Source: Prolixibacteraceae bacterium (GTDB taxonomy: Bacteria > Bacteroidota > Bacteroidia > Bacteroidales > Prolixibacteraceae). Taken from it: a stretch of DNA of 18,182 bases. Position 1 is the stretch's first letter, and every line of letters starts with the position of its first letter. The stretch lies in NCBI GenBank assembly GCA_023228025.1, contig JALOCD010000092.1, forward strand, positions 1 to 18,182. Direction: 5' to 3'. Positions 1 through 6,720 of this stretch are shown here, piece after piece. The position numbers and the translations under genes are program-made. The notes below the pieces were generated by a model. That model did not search any database, was not told where the DNA came from, and saw only the letters and a list, made by a program, of their open reading frames with translations.

Positions 1-847
1 GTGCCATCCACCACTCGAATCCTCGCTCTTTCATTCGGGGCCAGTCGAACAGGGGATTGCCCCAAAGCTGTCCGGTCTCGCTGAAATAGTCAGGCGGCAC
101 CCCACCAACCAATGTTGGCTCCCGTTTTTCGTCCAGAAGGAAAAGGGATTGGTTGCTCCAGACATCCGAACTGTTGTAGGCGACATATAGCGGTATATCA
201 CCAAAAATAGAGACCCCTTTCTGGTTTGCGTAAGTCTTGAGTGCGAACCATTGTCCAAAAAAGAGATATTGCAGAAAACGGCTGTAATCTATCTGTTCTT
301 TAAACAAGGTATAATAAGAGGCCAGGGCGTTATCCTCCCTCAGTTGCAGTGCCTCTTCCCAATCATTCCAGTCCTTGCCGGGAAGATTCTTGCGACATGC
401 ATCAAAAAGAGACCAGGATTCGAGCCACCACCAATGCTGGTCCCAGAACTGGTGGTAACCGGAACTATCAAAACCTCTTGATTCTTTGAAGGCTATAAAG
501 GCTGTTTTCAACAATTTTTCCCGGTAGGGAAGTACAGTTTTAAAATCGATTTTTCCTGAAGGGAATGCAGGTGGGTCAGCTAGTTCATTAAGGGATAAAT
601 ACCCATCCTTTACCAGGAAGTCAAGGTCAATCAAATCGGGGTTTCCTGCAAAGGCGGAATAGGCCTGATAGGGGGAGTGGCTCCAGTCTGTTGGCCCCAA
701 AGGCAGCATCTGCCAAACCTTCTGGCCGGATTCACTTAGCCAGTCGACAAATTTGTAGGCCTCTTCACCCAGGCTCCCAATTCCGTACTTTCCTGGCAAG
801 GATGAGGGATGAAGCAGTATGCCGGAGGTTCTTTTGTTGATAATCAT
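1..847 (-). CDS. malQ: 4-alpha-glucanotransferase (amylomaltase, GH77), 5' part only
   Basis: The gene runs off the window at position 1, so only the first 282 codons are seen. They are open from an ATG at 847, with no upstream in-frame ATG. The N-terminus (residues 8-24, around GILLHPSSLPGKYGIGS) and residues 249-265 (GVPPDYFSETGQLWGNP) are hallmark blocks of glycoside hydrolase family 77. These enzymes transfer alpha-1,4-glucan chains between maltodextrins in the cytoplasm, for maltose or glycogen use. The motif carrying the catalytic Asp lies just past the edge and cannot be checked. The protein begins directly with the GH77 barrel, with no starch-binding domains in front, so I expect the roughly 500-residue bacterial type rather than the longer DPE2-like type. 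There is no signal peptide. It is divergent from the SOD gene. Family assignment is secure. Confidence 0.93.
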   Translation of the reverse strand, partial: MIINKRTSGILLHPSSLPGKYGIGSLGEEAYKFVDWLSESGQKVWQMLPLGPTDWSHSPYQAYSAFAGNPDLIDLDFLVKDGYLSLNELADPPAFPSGKIDFKTVLPYREKLLKTAFIAFKESRGFDSSGYHQFWDQHWWWLESWSLFDACRKNLPGKDWNDWEEALQLREDNALASYYTLFKEQIDYSRFLQYLFFGQWFALKTYANQKGVSIFGDIPLYVAYNSSDVWSNQSLFLLDEKREPTLVGGVPPDYFSETGQLWGNPLFDWPRMKERGFEWWMA

Positions 848-869
848 TGAATGGTAATAAACGAAAGGC

Positions 870-995
870 GAAATAAGTGGAAAAATGTTGAAATAAATTG
901 TAATAAGTAGAAATAGTTTGAAATAAATGGGAATAGGAGAGATAGAGTGGAACCCCTCATTTCAATTTATTTCTACTTATTACAATTTATTTCAA
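870..995. repeat. 10-bp tandem repeats arranged as a long inverted repeat
   Basis: From 870 the sequence can be cut into 10-bp units related to GAAATAARTK (starts 870, 880, 890, 900, 910, 920, 930), degrading toward 950. The opposite strand carries the same units from 993 downward (993-984, 983-974, 973-964, 963-954). The arms 888-915 and 968-995 are a perfect 28-bp inverted repeat around a 52-bp spacer. It lies between the divergent malQ and SOD genes, so a transcript from either side could form a long A/U hairpin. No poly-U tract follows the stem. Function unknown. Confidence 0.8.
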
Positions 996-1051
996 TTAGG
1001 TATTTCCTCAAGTAACAAAATTTCATGTACGTCGTATTAGAATTTGAATGT

Positions 1052-1066
1052 TTATAATCATTCTAA
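1052..1066. promoter_or_regulatory. Candidate PerR/Fur-family operator upstream of the SOD gene
   Basis: The 15-mer TTATAATCATTCTAA matches the published PerR box TTATAATnATTATAA at 13 of 14 defined positions, with the 7-1-7 dyad preserved except for one base. It sits about 100 bp upstream of the SOD start, inside a larger imperfect palindrome (1050-1085, GTTT-ATAATC ... GATTAT-GAAAC around CTAAATTATTTAG). A peroxide or iron regulator controlling a superoxide dismutase makes biological sense. Nothing here shows that this organism has PerR, and A/T-rich spacers can produce such matches by chance. Confidence 0.4.
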
Positions 1067-1167
1067 ATTATTTAGATTATGAAACGAGCATGTTCGTAAA
1101 ATATAAACACGGGTGGATAATTTACATGCGAGTTCCATCCGGCCTTTAAAAAACAATTTATTTTCGG

Positions 1168-1833
1168 ATGAAAAATTTACTATTTATTTTATTCTTATTA
1201 GTTATGGAAAACACAGCATTTGCCCAGTTTAGCCAGGAACCTTTACCATACGCATTCGATGCGCTAGAACCTTCTATCGACAAGGCCACGATGGAGATCC
1301 ATTATGGTAAACACCACAAGGCCTATGTCGACAATTTAAACAAAGCCGTAGCCGGGACGCCTCAGGAAAAGATGTCTATCCTGGATCTTCAAAAATCAGT
1401 AACGGCACAGACCCCTGCCGCAATCCGCAACAATGGGGGAGGTGTATGGAACCACACATTCTTCTTCAACGGGATGGCGCCCAATGCCGGAGGCGAACCC
1501 AAAGGAGCGCTCGGTGAGGCCATCAAATCAACCTGGGGAAGCTTTGATCATTTCAAGGACGAATTTAAGAAGGCAGCCCTGGGAAGGTTCGGATCCGGTT
1601 GGGTTTGGCTGAGTGTAACGGATGGCAAGCTGGTGATTCAATCTACCCCAAATCAGGACAACCCGTTGATGCCTGTTGCTGATCTCAAAGGGATCCCGGT
1701 CTTGAGCCTGGACGTTTGGGAACATGCCTACTACCTGAAATACCAGAACAAGCGTGCCGATTATGCTGATGCATACTGGAATGTGGTAAACTGGGACCGG
1801 GCCAATAATTTATATGCCAAAACACTGAAATAG
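1168..1833 (+). CDS. sod: Exported Fe/Mn-family superoxide dismutase
   Basis: The product (221 residues) converts superoxide to hydrogen peroxide and oxygen. All four metal ligands of the family are visible: His45 (HYGKHH), His96 (VWNHTF), Asp182 and His186 (DVWEHAYY). At the sites used to tell metals apart it looks Mn-like or cambialistic: Gly92 where Fe enzymes have Gln, and Gln163 in the NQDNPL stretch. Unlike the usual cytoplasmic enzyme, it starts with a hydrophobic stretch (residues 2-12) and an AFA-Q cleavage site near residue 19, so I predict export to the periplasm. Starting at Met13 would remove that segment, but the long hydrophobic run argues for the upstream ATG. It is a single gene with a terminator about 85 bp downstream. 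Confidence 0.93.
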   Translation: MKNLLFILFLLVMENTAFAQFSQEPLPYAFDALEPSIDKATMEIHYGKHHKAYVDNLNKAVAGTPQEKMSILDLQKSVTAQTPAAIRNNGGGVWNHTFFFNGMAPNAGGEPKGALGEAIKSTWGSFDHFKDEFKKAALGRFGSGWVWLSVTDGKLVIQSTPNQDNPLMPVADLKGIPVLSLDVWEHAYYLKYQNKRADYADAYWNVVNWDRANNLYAKTLK

Positions 1834-1848
1834 AAATCAGATGTAAAG

Positions 1849-1956
1849 GAGACTGTATCAAAAGTCTTTTCATCCTCTCGTGAATTGTATATTTGCATTT
1901 AGTCTCGAATAGGTGTAAAAAAAAATGAGGCTATCTCAACCTTTTGAGACAGCCTC
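1849..1956. repeat. 108-bp segment bounded by imperfect 16-bp inverted repeats
   Basis: The left end GAGACTGTATCAAAAG (1849-1864) and the reverse complement of the right end, GAGGCTGTCTCAAAAG (1941-1956), agree at 14 of 16 positions. A third related copy, GAGGCTATCTCAA, starts at 1927 and forms the terminator stem with the right end. The arrangement resembles the ends of a small non-autonomous element or an insertion-sequence scar sitting behind the SOD gene. No transposase remnant or target duplication was recognised, so this is only a structural observation. Confidence 0.35.
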
Positions 1957-1965
1957 ATTTTTTTT
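1917..1965 (+). terminator. Rho-independent terminator after the SOD gene
   Basis: A long hairpin pairs A8-TGAGGCTATCTCAA with TTGAGACAGCCTCA-T8, with a 4-nt loop and one A:C mismatch, and is followed by a T tract. Because A and T tracts flank both sides it could stop transcription in either direction, but only the SOD gene points into it. Confidence 0.85.
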
Positions 1966-2022
1966 GTATATTGGAACCTGATACGGAATAATTAACACAA
2001 CAATTATGGGGCAAATGGACTA

Positions 2023-2057
2023 AGTAGTTGATAATTGAAAATGGACAATTGACAATG
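2023..2057. repeat. Five-unit 7-bp tandem repeat
   Basis: Consecutive heptamers AGTAGTT, GATAATT, GAAAATG, GACAATT, GACAATG, with consensus near GAnAATK. The array lies 100 bp upstream of the amidohydrolase start. It has the same period as the much longer array at 3467-3585 but a different unit sequence. Confidence 0.6.
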
Positions 2058-2157
2058 TTATAAAGTTCTGAAATCGTGAGCCCTAAAAAATTATTAATGG
2101 AACATTAATTGATTCCTAAAACTTGTATTCTATTTGTTTACTATTATCTGTCTCCAT

Positions 2158-3480
2158 ATGAAATACCCACTCTTTATCGCCGTCATACTGCTTTGTGTCG
2201 AGTTTGCTACAGCACAAAAAAGCAGTTATCAAATCCAAATCAATGCAAGTGCGGATAAGATTGAACAAAAAGTAATTAACTGGAGGCACGATTTTCATCA
2301 AAACCCTGAGTTGGGAAACAGGGAAACCAGAACATCTGCAATCATAGCCAACCATCTTAAATCATTTGGCCTTGAAGTAAAAACAGGCGTGGCAGTAACT
2401 GGGGTAGTTGGTATTTTAAAGGGAGATCAAGCTGGTCCTGTGGTTGCATTAAGAGCGGATATGGATGCGTTGCCGGTTACTGAGATAACCAATGTCCCAT
2501 TTGCATCAAAAGTGAAAGCCATTTACAACGGACAGGAAACTGGTGTAATGCATGCATGTGGCCACGATGCCCATGTTGCTATATTGATGGGGGTAGCAGA
2601 GATTTTGGCAGGCATGAAAAAGGAGCTAAAAGGAACCGTAGTATTTATTTTTCAACCTGCTGAAGAGGGTCTCCCAAAAGGGGAAGAAGGCGGCGCTGAA
2701 CGGATGGTGAAAGAGGGGGTACTGGATAATCCCAGGGTAGATGTTATTTTCGGTTTGCACATGAATGCACAAACTGAAGTTGGCAAATTGTCTTATCATC
2801 CAGCAGGTGCCATGGCTGGGGCCAGCGATTTGAAGATAACCGTGAAGGGCAAGCCATCACATGGAGCAACTCCCTGGTATGCTGTTGATCCAATTGTGGT
2901 AGCAGCACAAATTGTCAACAATCTTCAAACGATTGTAAGCCGTAATGTAAATCTTACTGAAAATCCCGCTGTGGTTACCATTGGTTCAATCCACGGAGGC
3001 AATCGCGTTAATATTATATCGGAACAGGTTGAAATGCTTGGTACTGTCAGAGCTTTTTCTAATTCAGATGAAACGCTGATTTTTAGCCGTGTAAAGCAAA
3101 TAGCAGAGAAAACAGCCGAAGCTGCAGGCGCAACTGCTTTGGTAGAGATACCTTACTCGTCTCATTACCCGGTTACATTTAATAATGTTGAACTTACCTC
3201 TGCGATGCTCCCTTCATTGCAGAAGGCAGCCGGAGCAGGGAATGTAGAGCTTGTGCCAGCTAAAACCTGGGCTGAGGATTTTTCATTCTTTACCCAAAAA
3301 ATACCTGGTCTATATTTTTTTATAGGAGGATCGCCAAAAGGCAATGATCCAAAAACATCCGCTCCCCATCACACATCAAATTTTTTTATTGATGATAGCG
3401 CTTTTAAAACAGGGGTTAAGGCTTTTTGCAATTTGGTATTTGATTACATGGAATTGAATAAGAAACGAGTTAAGAGTTGA
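2158..3480 (+). CDS. Exported M20D-family amidohydrolase (amino-acylase/hippurate-hydrolase type)
   Basis: A 440-residue zinc hydrolase of the family that cleaves N-acyl amino acids or similar amides. Visible family blocks are RADMDALPV (99-107), HACGHDAH (132-139, ligands Cys134 and His136), PAEEG (167-171, Glu169/Glu170), GLH with His201, WAEDFS (371-376) and APHH (402-405). The dimerisation lid sits between roughly 225 and 330. I chose the ATG at 2158 rather than 2134 because it gives a clean signal peptide (hydrophobic 5-16, cleavage near ATA-Q at residue 20). It is probably a periplasmic enzyme; the substrate is unknown. The last codons (RVKS, stop) are made of the 7-bp repeat that starts at 3467, so the native C-terminus has apparently been replaced or extended by repeat sequence. 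It stands alone on this strand. Confidence 0.9.
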   Translation: MKYPLFIAVILLCVEFATAQKSSYQIQINASADKIEQKVINWRHDFHQNPELGNRETRTSAIIANHLKSFGLEVKTGVAVTGVVGILKGDQAGPVVALRADMDALPVTEITNVPFASKVKAIYNGQETGVMHACGHDAHVAILMGVAEILAGMKKELKGTVVFIFQPAEEGLPKGEEGGAERMVKEGVLDNPRVDVIFGLHMNAQTEVGKLSYHPAGAMAGASDLKITVKGKPSHGATPWYAVDPIVVAAQIVNNLQTIVSRNVNLTENPAVVTIGSIHGGNRVNIISEQVEMLGTVRAFSNSDETLIFSRVKQIAEKTAEAAGATALVEIPYSSHYPVTFNNVELTSAMLPSLQKAAGAGNVELVPAKTWAEDFSFFTQKIPGLYFFIGGSPKGNDPKTSAPHHTSNFFIDDSAFKTGVKAFCNLVFDYMELNKKRVKS

Positions 3481-3585
3481 AAGTTGAGAGTTGAGAGTTG
3501 AAAGTTGAAAGTTGAAAGTTGAAAGTGGAAGGTGGAAGGTGGAAGGTGGAAGGTGGAAGGTGGAAGGTGGAAAGTGGAAAGTTGA
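3467..3585. repeat. 17-unit 7-bp tandem repeat entering the amidohydrolase 3' end
   Basis: Seventeen perfect-length heptamers without any indel: GAGTTAA, then GAGTTGA/AAGTTGA variants, then AAGTGGA, six AGGTGGA units (3530-3571), AAGTGGA, AAGTTGA. The variant order is nearly mirror-symmetric about the AGGTGGA block. The first two units form the last codons and the stop of the upstream gene. The period and intergenic position recall the heptameric STRR repeats described in cyanobacteria. No protein is expected from it; the open frame starting at 3519 is only the repeat being read through. Confidence 0.9.
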
Positions 3586-3626
3586 GAGGCAGACGTCAGT
3601 ACATCGAATTCAACGATTATAACCTC

Positions 3627-3667
3627 AAAAAAAGAGGCCGTTCACTTAGACGTGACGGCCTCTTTTT
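3627..3667. terminator. Bidirectional terminator between the amidohydrolase gene and tonB
   Basis: The stem AAAAAGAGGCCGT(T)CAC / GTGACGGCCTCTTTTT has one bulged T and a 6-nt loop, with A tracts on the left and T tracts on the right. Both flanking genes converge on it: the amidohydrolase ends at 3480 and tonB ends at 3686, 18 bp away. It therefore likely serves both strands. Confidence 0.88.
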
Positions 3668-3685
3668 AATATTTAACTATTTGTT

Positions 3686-4462
3686 CTATTGCAGCTTGAA
3701 GCTAATTGGAACGGTGTAGGATACCCTGACTGGGACACCACGTTGTTTACCAGGTTTCCATTTAGGCAGGGTTGAAACAACCCTCAGGGCTTCTGCATCC
3801 AAAGAGGCATCTACACCCCTGGCAATTTTCGCATTGGAAACAGAGCCGTCTTTGTTTACAACGAATGTAACAAAAACTTTTCCCTGGATTCCGTTTTCCT
3901 GGGCTACGGTCGGATAGACGATAGCTTTGCCAATGAATGTACGAAGGGCTAACTCTCCGCCGGGGAATTCCGGCATCTCTTCAACCACAACGAATACCTG
4001 TTGTTCCTCTTTCTCCTGTACCTCTTCCTGTTTTTGTTCTACAACTTCAACAACCTCTTTGTTGACGGTTGCCGTTACCTGCTCGTCGGAAATCATCAAT
4101 TTACTTTGATCTTCAACTTTTACAGAGTCAACTACGACAGGGGCAACATACTTAACAACAGCTTGTTGTTCTGCTGGTGGCGGTGGTGGTGGTGGAGGTG
4201 GTGGTGGTGGAACATCCTGTTGAAGGTTGCTGGCCATTTCCGCGATTACCTCTCTGGCATCCCTTGCTTTTTGTTTGGCTTGATTGCTGGCCCTGATATA
4301 GGGAACAATAACGATTAAACCAAGGACAACAATACCGATTAGCGTAGAGATTAGAACAACACGGTTGTACTTTTTCCGAATCTGATACGCTCCATATTCC
4401 TGGTTTCTATTTTCGAAGACTACGTCATCGAAAGTAGGAGTGAACTGTTTATCTATTACCAT
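3686..4462 (-). CDS. tonB: Energy transducer TonB
   Basis: TonB carries proton-motive energy from ExbB/ExbD to outer-membrane TonB-dependent transporters. The protein (258 residues) has the N-terminal motif often seen in this phylum (ENRNQEYGAYQIRKKY, 17-32), a single membrane anchor at about 34-54, a run of 12 consecutive prolines (85-96), an acidic Glu/Gln/Val-rich periplasmic stretch (about 125-155), and a C-terminal TonB domain (about 165-258) including YPTVAQENGIQGKVFVTFVV and the closing VSYTVPISFKLQ. It is the last gene of the minus-strand block, 12 bp after exbD and before the shared terminator. The proline run is coded almost only by CCA, a likely site for replication slippage and for dependence on EF-P. 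Confidence 0.95.
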   Translation of the reverse strand: MVIDKQFTPTFDDVVFENRNQEYGAYQIRKKYNRVVLISTLIGIVVLGLIVIVPYIRASNQAKQKARDAREVIAEMASNLQQDVPPPPPPPPPPPPAEQQAVVKYVAPVVVDSVKVEDQSKLMISDEQVTATVNKEVVEVVEQKQEEVQEKEEQQVFVVVEEMPEFPGGELALRTFIGKAIVYPTVAQENGIQGKVFVTFVVNKDGSVSNAKIARGVDASLDAEALRVVSTLPKWKPGKQRGVPVRVSYTVPISFKLQ

Positions 4463-4474
4463 ACGTGTCGGTCT

Positions 4475-5143
4475 TTATTTTTTTGCTGTTGAGGGTGCGG
4501 AAGAGGTTAACGGTATTCCGAGAGCACGTTCCACCATATTTTGCTCAATCCAGTCAATGTCAGTAACAATGTATATGGCAATTCCAACGATTGACATTTC
4601 ATCAATAATATCGACAAAATTCTTGTATTTCGCAGTCTTGTAGAATTTTATCAGAACAATCGGTCCGGTATCATCAGCCTTTTTGAGCTGACGAATGGCT
4701 GATTGCAGTGAATCCTGTCTGATATTTATTTTCCCTGCCACTACATCACTCTTGAATGCTTCAATTTTTTTGAAGAGTGCGCGGTTTCTGTCCAGCAAAA
4801 CCTGACGAATACCTGTCGCGCTGAAATTGGTCTCCTTTAAAGGTACCAGCGCTGCAGGATCTGCCTTGCCCGGGTACCAGAATACCCTGTCATTTGGACC
4901 CATGATGATGTTAAGCGTACGACTTTCTGCAATTTTAGGAGGTTCAACTTTCTCGTTTTTCTTGATTTTCTCAGGCAAAGCGATTTCCATGACCTTAGGT
5001 TTCGCAAAAGCAGTCGTAAGCATGAAGAACGTGATCAGCAGACACATAAGGTCTACCATCGGCGTCATATCTATGGCGGTTGAATGTTTTTTAGGTCTCT
5101 TCTTCCCGCCCTTGTGTTTGTCTTCTTGTATAATTTCTGCCAT
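4475..5143 (-). CDS. exbD: Biopolymer transport protein ExbD, second copy
   Basis: An inner-membrane protein of the TonB motor (222 residues). One N-terminal membrane segment (about 28-46, starting IDMTPMVDLMCLLITFFML) carries Asp31, the site of the family's conserved proton-binding aspartate. The rest is periplasmic and is longer than the roughly 140-residue enterobacterial ExbD, with an insertion of about 70 residues (95-160) and a C-terminal alpha/beta core ending near residue 205. It follows the other exbD by 4 bp and precedes tonB by 12 bp, so the three are almost certainly co-transcribed. The two ExbD proteins are clearly diverged paralogues, not a recent duplication. Confidence 0.93.
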   Translation of the reverse strand: MAEIIQEDKHKGGKKRPKKHSTAIDMTPMVDLMCLLITFFMLTTAFAKPKVMEIALPEKIKKNEKVEPPKIAESRTLNIIMGPNDRVFWYPGKADPAALVPLKETNFSATGIRQVLLDRNRALFKKIEAFKSDVVAGKINIRQDSLQSAIRQLKKADDTGPIVLIKFYKTAKYKNFVDIIDEMSIVGIAIYIVTDIDWIEQNMVERALGIPLTSSAPSTAKK

Positions 5144-5147
5144 GTTA

Positions 5148-5780
5148 CTACTTTTTAGCTTCTTCTACTACTTCAACCTTTTGAAGGCTGGTAATCAGGC
5201 TGAACCTGTTTACATTTTTATCCTGAAGAATATCCAGGACTTTTTTAACGAGTGGATAATCCACATCGTTGTCGCCTTTTATCAAGGTTTGAACCGAAGG
5301 GTTAACCTGTCTGGCGAAAAGAATCCACAAAGCCATCTGGTTATCAGTTGAATCAATGGGGATTCCTTTTTCGAACTTGGCTTTTTCGTTTTCTTTGGCA
5401 GCAAGGTAGGCTTTAAACTCCTTTATGTTAACTCCAAAGGGAACGCTGTTCTTTTCGAAATAGCGAAGTTCTTGCGGGGTGAATACGATGTTGTACCTCT
5501 TACCCATCTCTTCAAGGATTTTGGGTCTGAAATGCAAGATGGTATCCGGACCGTTGTCTACATTGAAAAACACCCTGTTGTCCTTGGCTATTGTTATAGT
5601 CATGATATTTTTGTCAGGGGTGGGTTTTTCTGATATAGAAAACGGTGTATCGACAGGAGCCGGTTCGGATGGCTTCATGGTCGCTGTCAACATGAAGAAG
5701 GTCAGCAGCAACGAGAAAAGGTCCACCATCGGCGTCATGTCGACATGAGGCGTTTTATGTGGTATTTTAATCTTTGGCAT
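5148..5780 (-). CDS. exbD: Biopolymer transport protein ExbD, first copy
   Basis: 210 residues with the ExbD architecture: a short cytoplasmic tail, a membrane segment at about 16-35 (VDMTPMVDLFSLLLTFFML) with the conserved Asp20, then a periplasmic domain. The periplasmic part contains an insertion rich in Lys and Glu (about 95-140) and the typical ending, a VKKVLDILQDKNVNRFSLIT-like strand-helix (about 178-198). Paired, different ExbD proteins are common beside ExbB in Bacteroidota and may form a heteromeric stator; that last point is inference. It lies 48 bp after exbB and 4 bp before the second exbD. Confidence 0.93.
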   Translation of the reverse strand: MPKIKIPHKTPHVDMTPMVDLFSLLLTFFMLTATMKPSEPAPVDTPFSISEKPTPDKNIMTITIAKDNRVFFNVDNGPDTILHFRPKILEEMGKRYNIVFTPQELRYFEKNSVPFGVNIKEFKAYLAAKENEKAKFEKGIPIDSTDNQMALWILFARQVNPSVQTLIKGDNDVDYPLVKKVLDILQDKNVNRFSLITSLQKVEVVEEAKK

Positions 5781-5828
5781 GCGATAATTTTAAATTTTTT
5801 ATAAACCAAAAGAATTAAACCCAGACGA

Positions 5829-6647
5829 TTATTTTCTGATACGGGCAGCGAATGTCTGAGTTAGGCTGAAGCCTGCCTCATCAATTCTGAAGGTGAAACC
5901 GTCAATTTTTGATGAGAAATAGTTGTAGAAAATGATGGCCAATGTTGAGCCAGTGATACCGAATGCTGTATTGATCAAAGCCTCAGAAATACCGGTTGCC
6001 AACTGAAGTGCATCGGGGGATCCACCAGCCTGGGAAAGGGCAGCGAAAGCACGGATCATACCGAGTACTGTTCCGATCAAACCGATTAACACGGAAATTG
6101 AAGCCAAGGTTGAAAGGATAACCATGTTTTTGGAGAGCATAGGCAATTCCAAAGCAGAAGCCTCTTCCAAAGCCTGTTTCATGGAGGTGATTTTTTGGTC
6201 TTTTTCCAAAGTTGTGTCTTTTTCAAGGTCTCTGTAGCGCAGCAAACCTGCTTTAACAACGTTGGCCAATGAACCTTTTTGGTTGTCGCATGCTACGATA
6301 GCTTCTTCAACTTTATCTTTGGAGGTTAAATTCTGAATGTCAGCAACAAATGCATCCAAACTACTTTTACCCTTCACTTTTCCCAAAGTAATAGCTCTTT
6401 CGATGATGAAAATAAAAAGGGTTAAAATACATGTCATCAGGATAGGTACAATTGGCCCCCCTTTGTAAAGCATTCCCATGTAATTTCCTGGAAGTGGGGT
6501 CCCTTTTGGATTGTTTCCTTCAAAGTTTACAGGATCGCCCATAAAACTTGAATATAGGTAGTACGCTACCAAAAATGCAATAAGAATTGCACCTGTTGCA
6601 AAAAATGACTCGAACATTTTTTTGAATGAACCTGAATTTTTACTCAT
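5829..6647 (-). CDS. exbB: MotA/TolQ/ExbB proton channel protein
   Basis: The channel component of the TonB motor (272 residues). It has an N-terminal membrane segment (17-35), a second at 66-84 leading into the ExbB core (IIERAITL), a long cytoplasmic region (90-170), and two C-terminal membrane helices (176-198 with IGLIGTVLGMIRAF, 222-243 with NTAFGITGSTLAIIFYNYF). These last two are the conserved pore-lining helices. The extra N-terminal helix relative to Escherichia coli ExbB is frequent in Bacteroidota. The 73-bp gap to the upstream TPR gene is wider than elsewhere in the block, so an internal promoter is possible, though I found no good match. Confidence 0.94.
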   Translation of the reverse strand: MSKNSGSFKKMFESFFATGAILIAFLVAYYLYSSFMGDPVNFEGNNPKGTPLPGNYMGMLYKGGPIVPILMTCILTLFIFIIERAITLGKVKGKSSLDAFVADIQNLTSKDKVEEAIVACDNQKGSLANVVKAGLLRYRDLEKDTTLEKDQKITSMKQALEEASALELPMLSKNMVILSTLASISVLIGLIGTVLGMIRAFAALSQAGGSPDALQLATGISEALINTAFGITGSTLAIIFYNYFSSKIDGFTFRIDEAGFSLTQTFAARIRK

Positions 6648-6720
6648 CTTTTTAATTGTTTTCGTGGTTAAATAAAACTTTTGTGAATCTCTATTTTTGT
6701 TTTGTTGATTCCTTGGTTGG

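Noticed and set aside
870..995. CRISPR array
   Set aside because: Units are contiguous 10-mers without unique spacers and no cas genes are present.
3519..3719. 66-codon frame with repeated Lys-Val-Glu-Gly
   Set aside because: It is the 7-bp repeat array read in frame, then a terminator hairpin; not a plausible protein.
4001..4318. Plus-strand frame with a Trp/Arg-rich run
   Set aside because: The run is the complement of the TonB proline codons; there is no independent coding evidence.
4827..5351. 174-codon open frame on the plus strand
   Set aside because: It spans the junction of the two exbD genes in antisense; its hydrophobic segments are reverse translations of their sequence.
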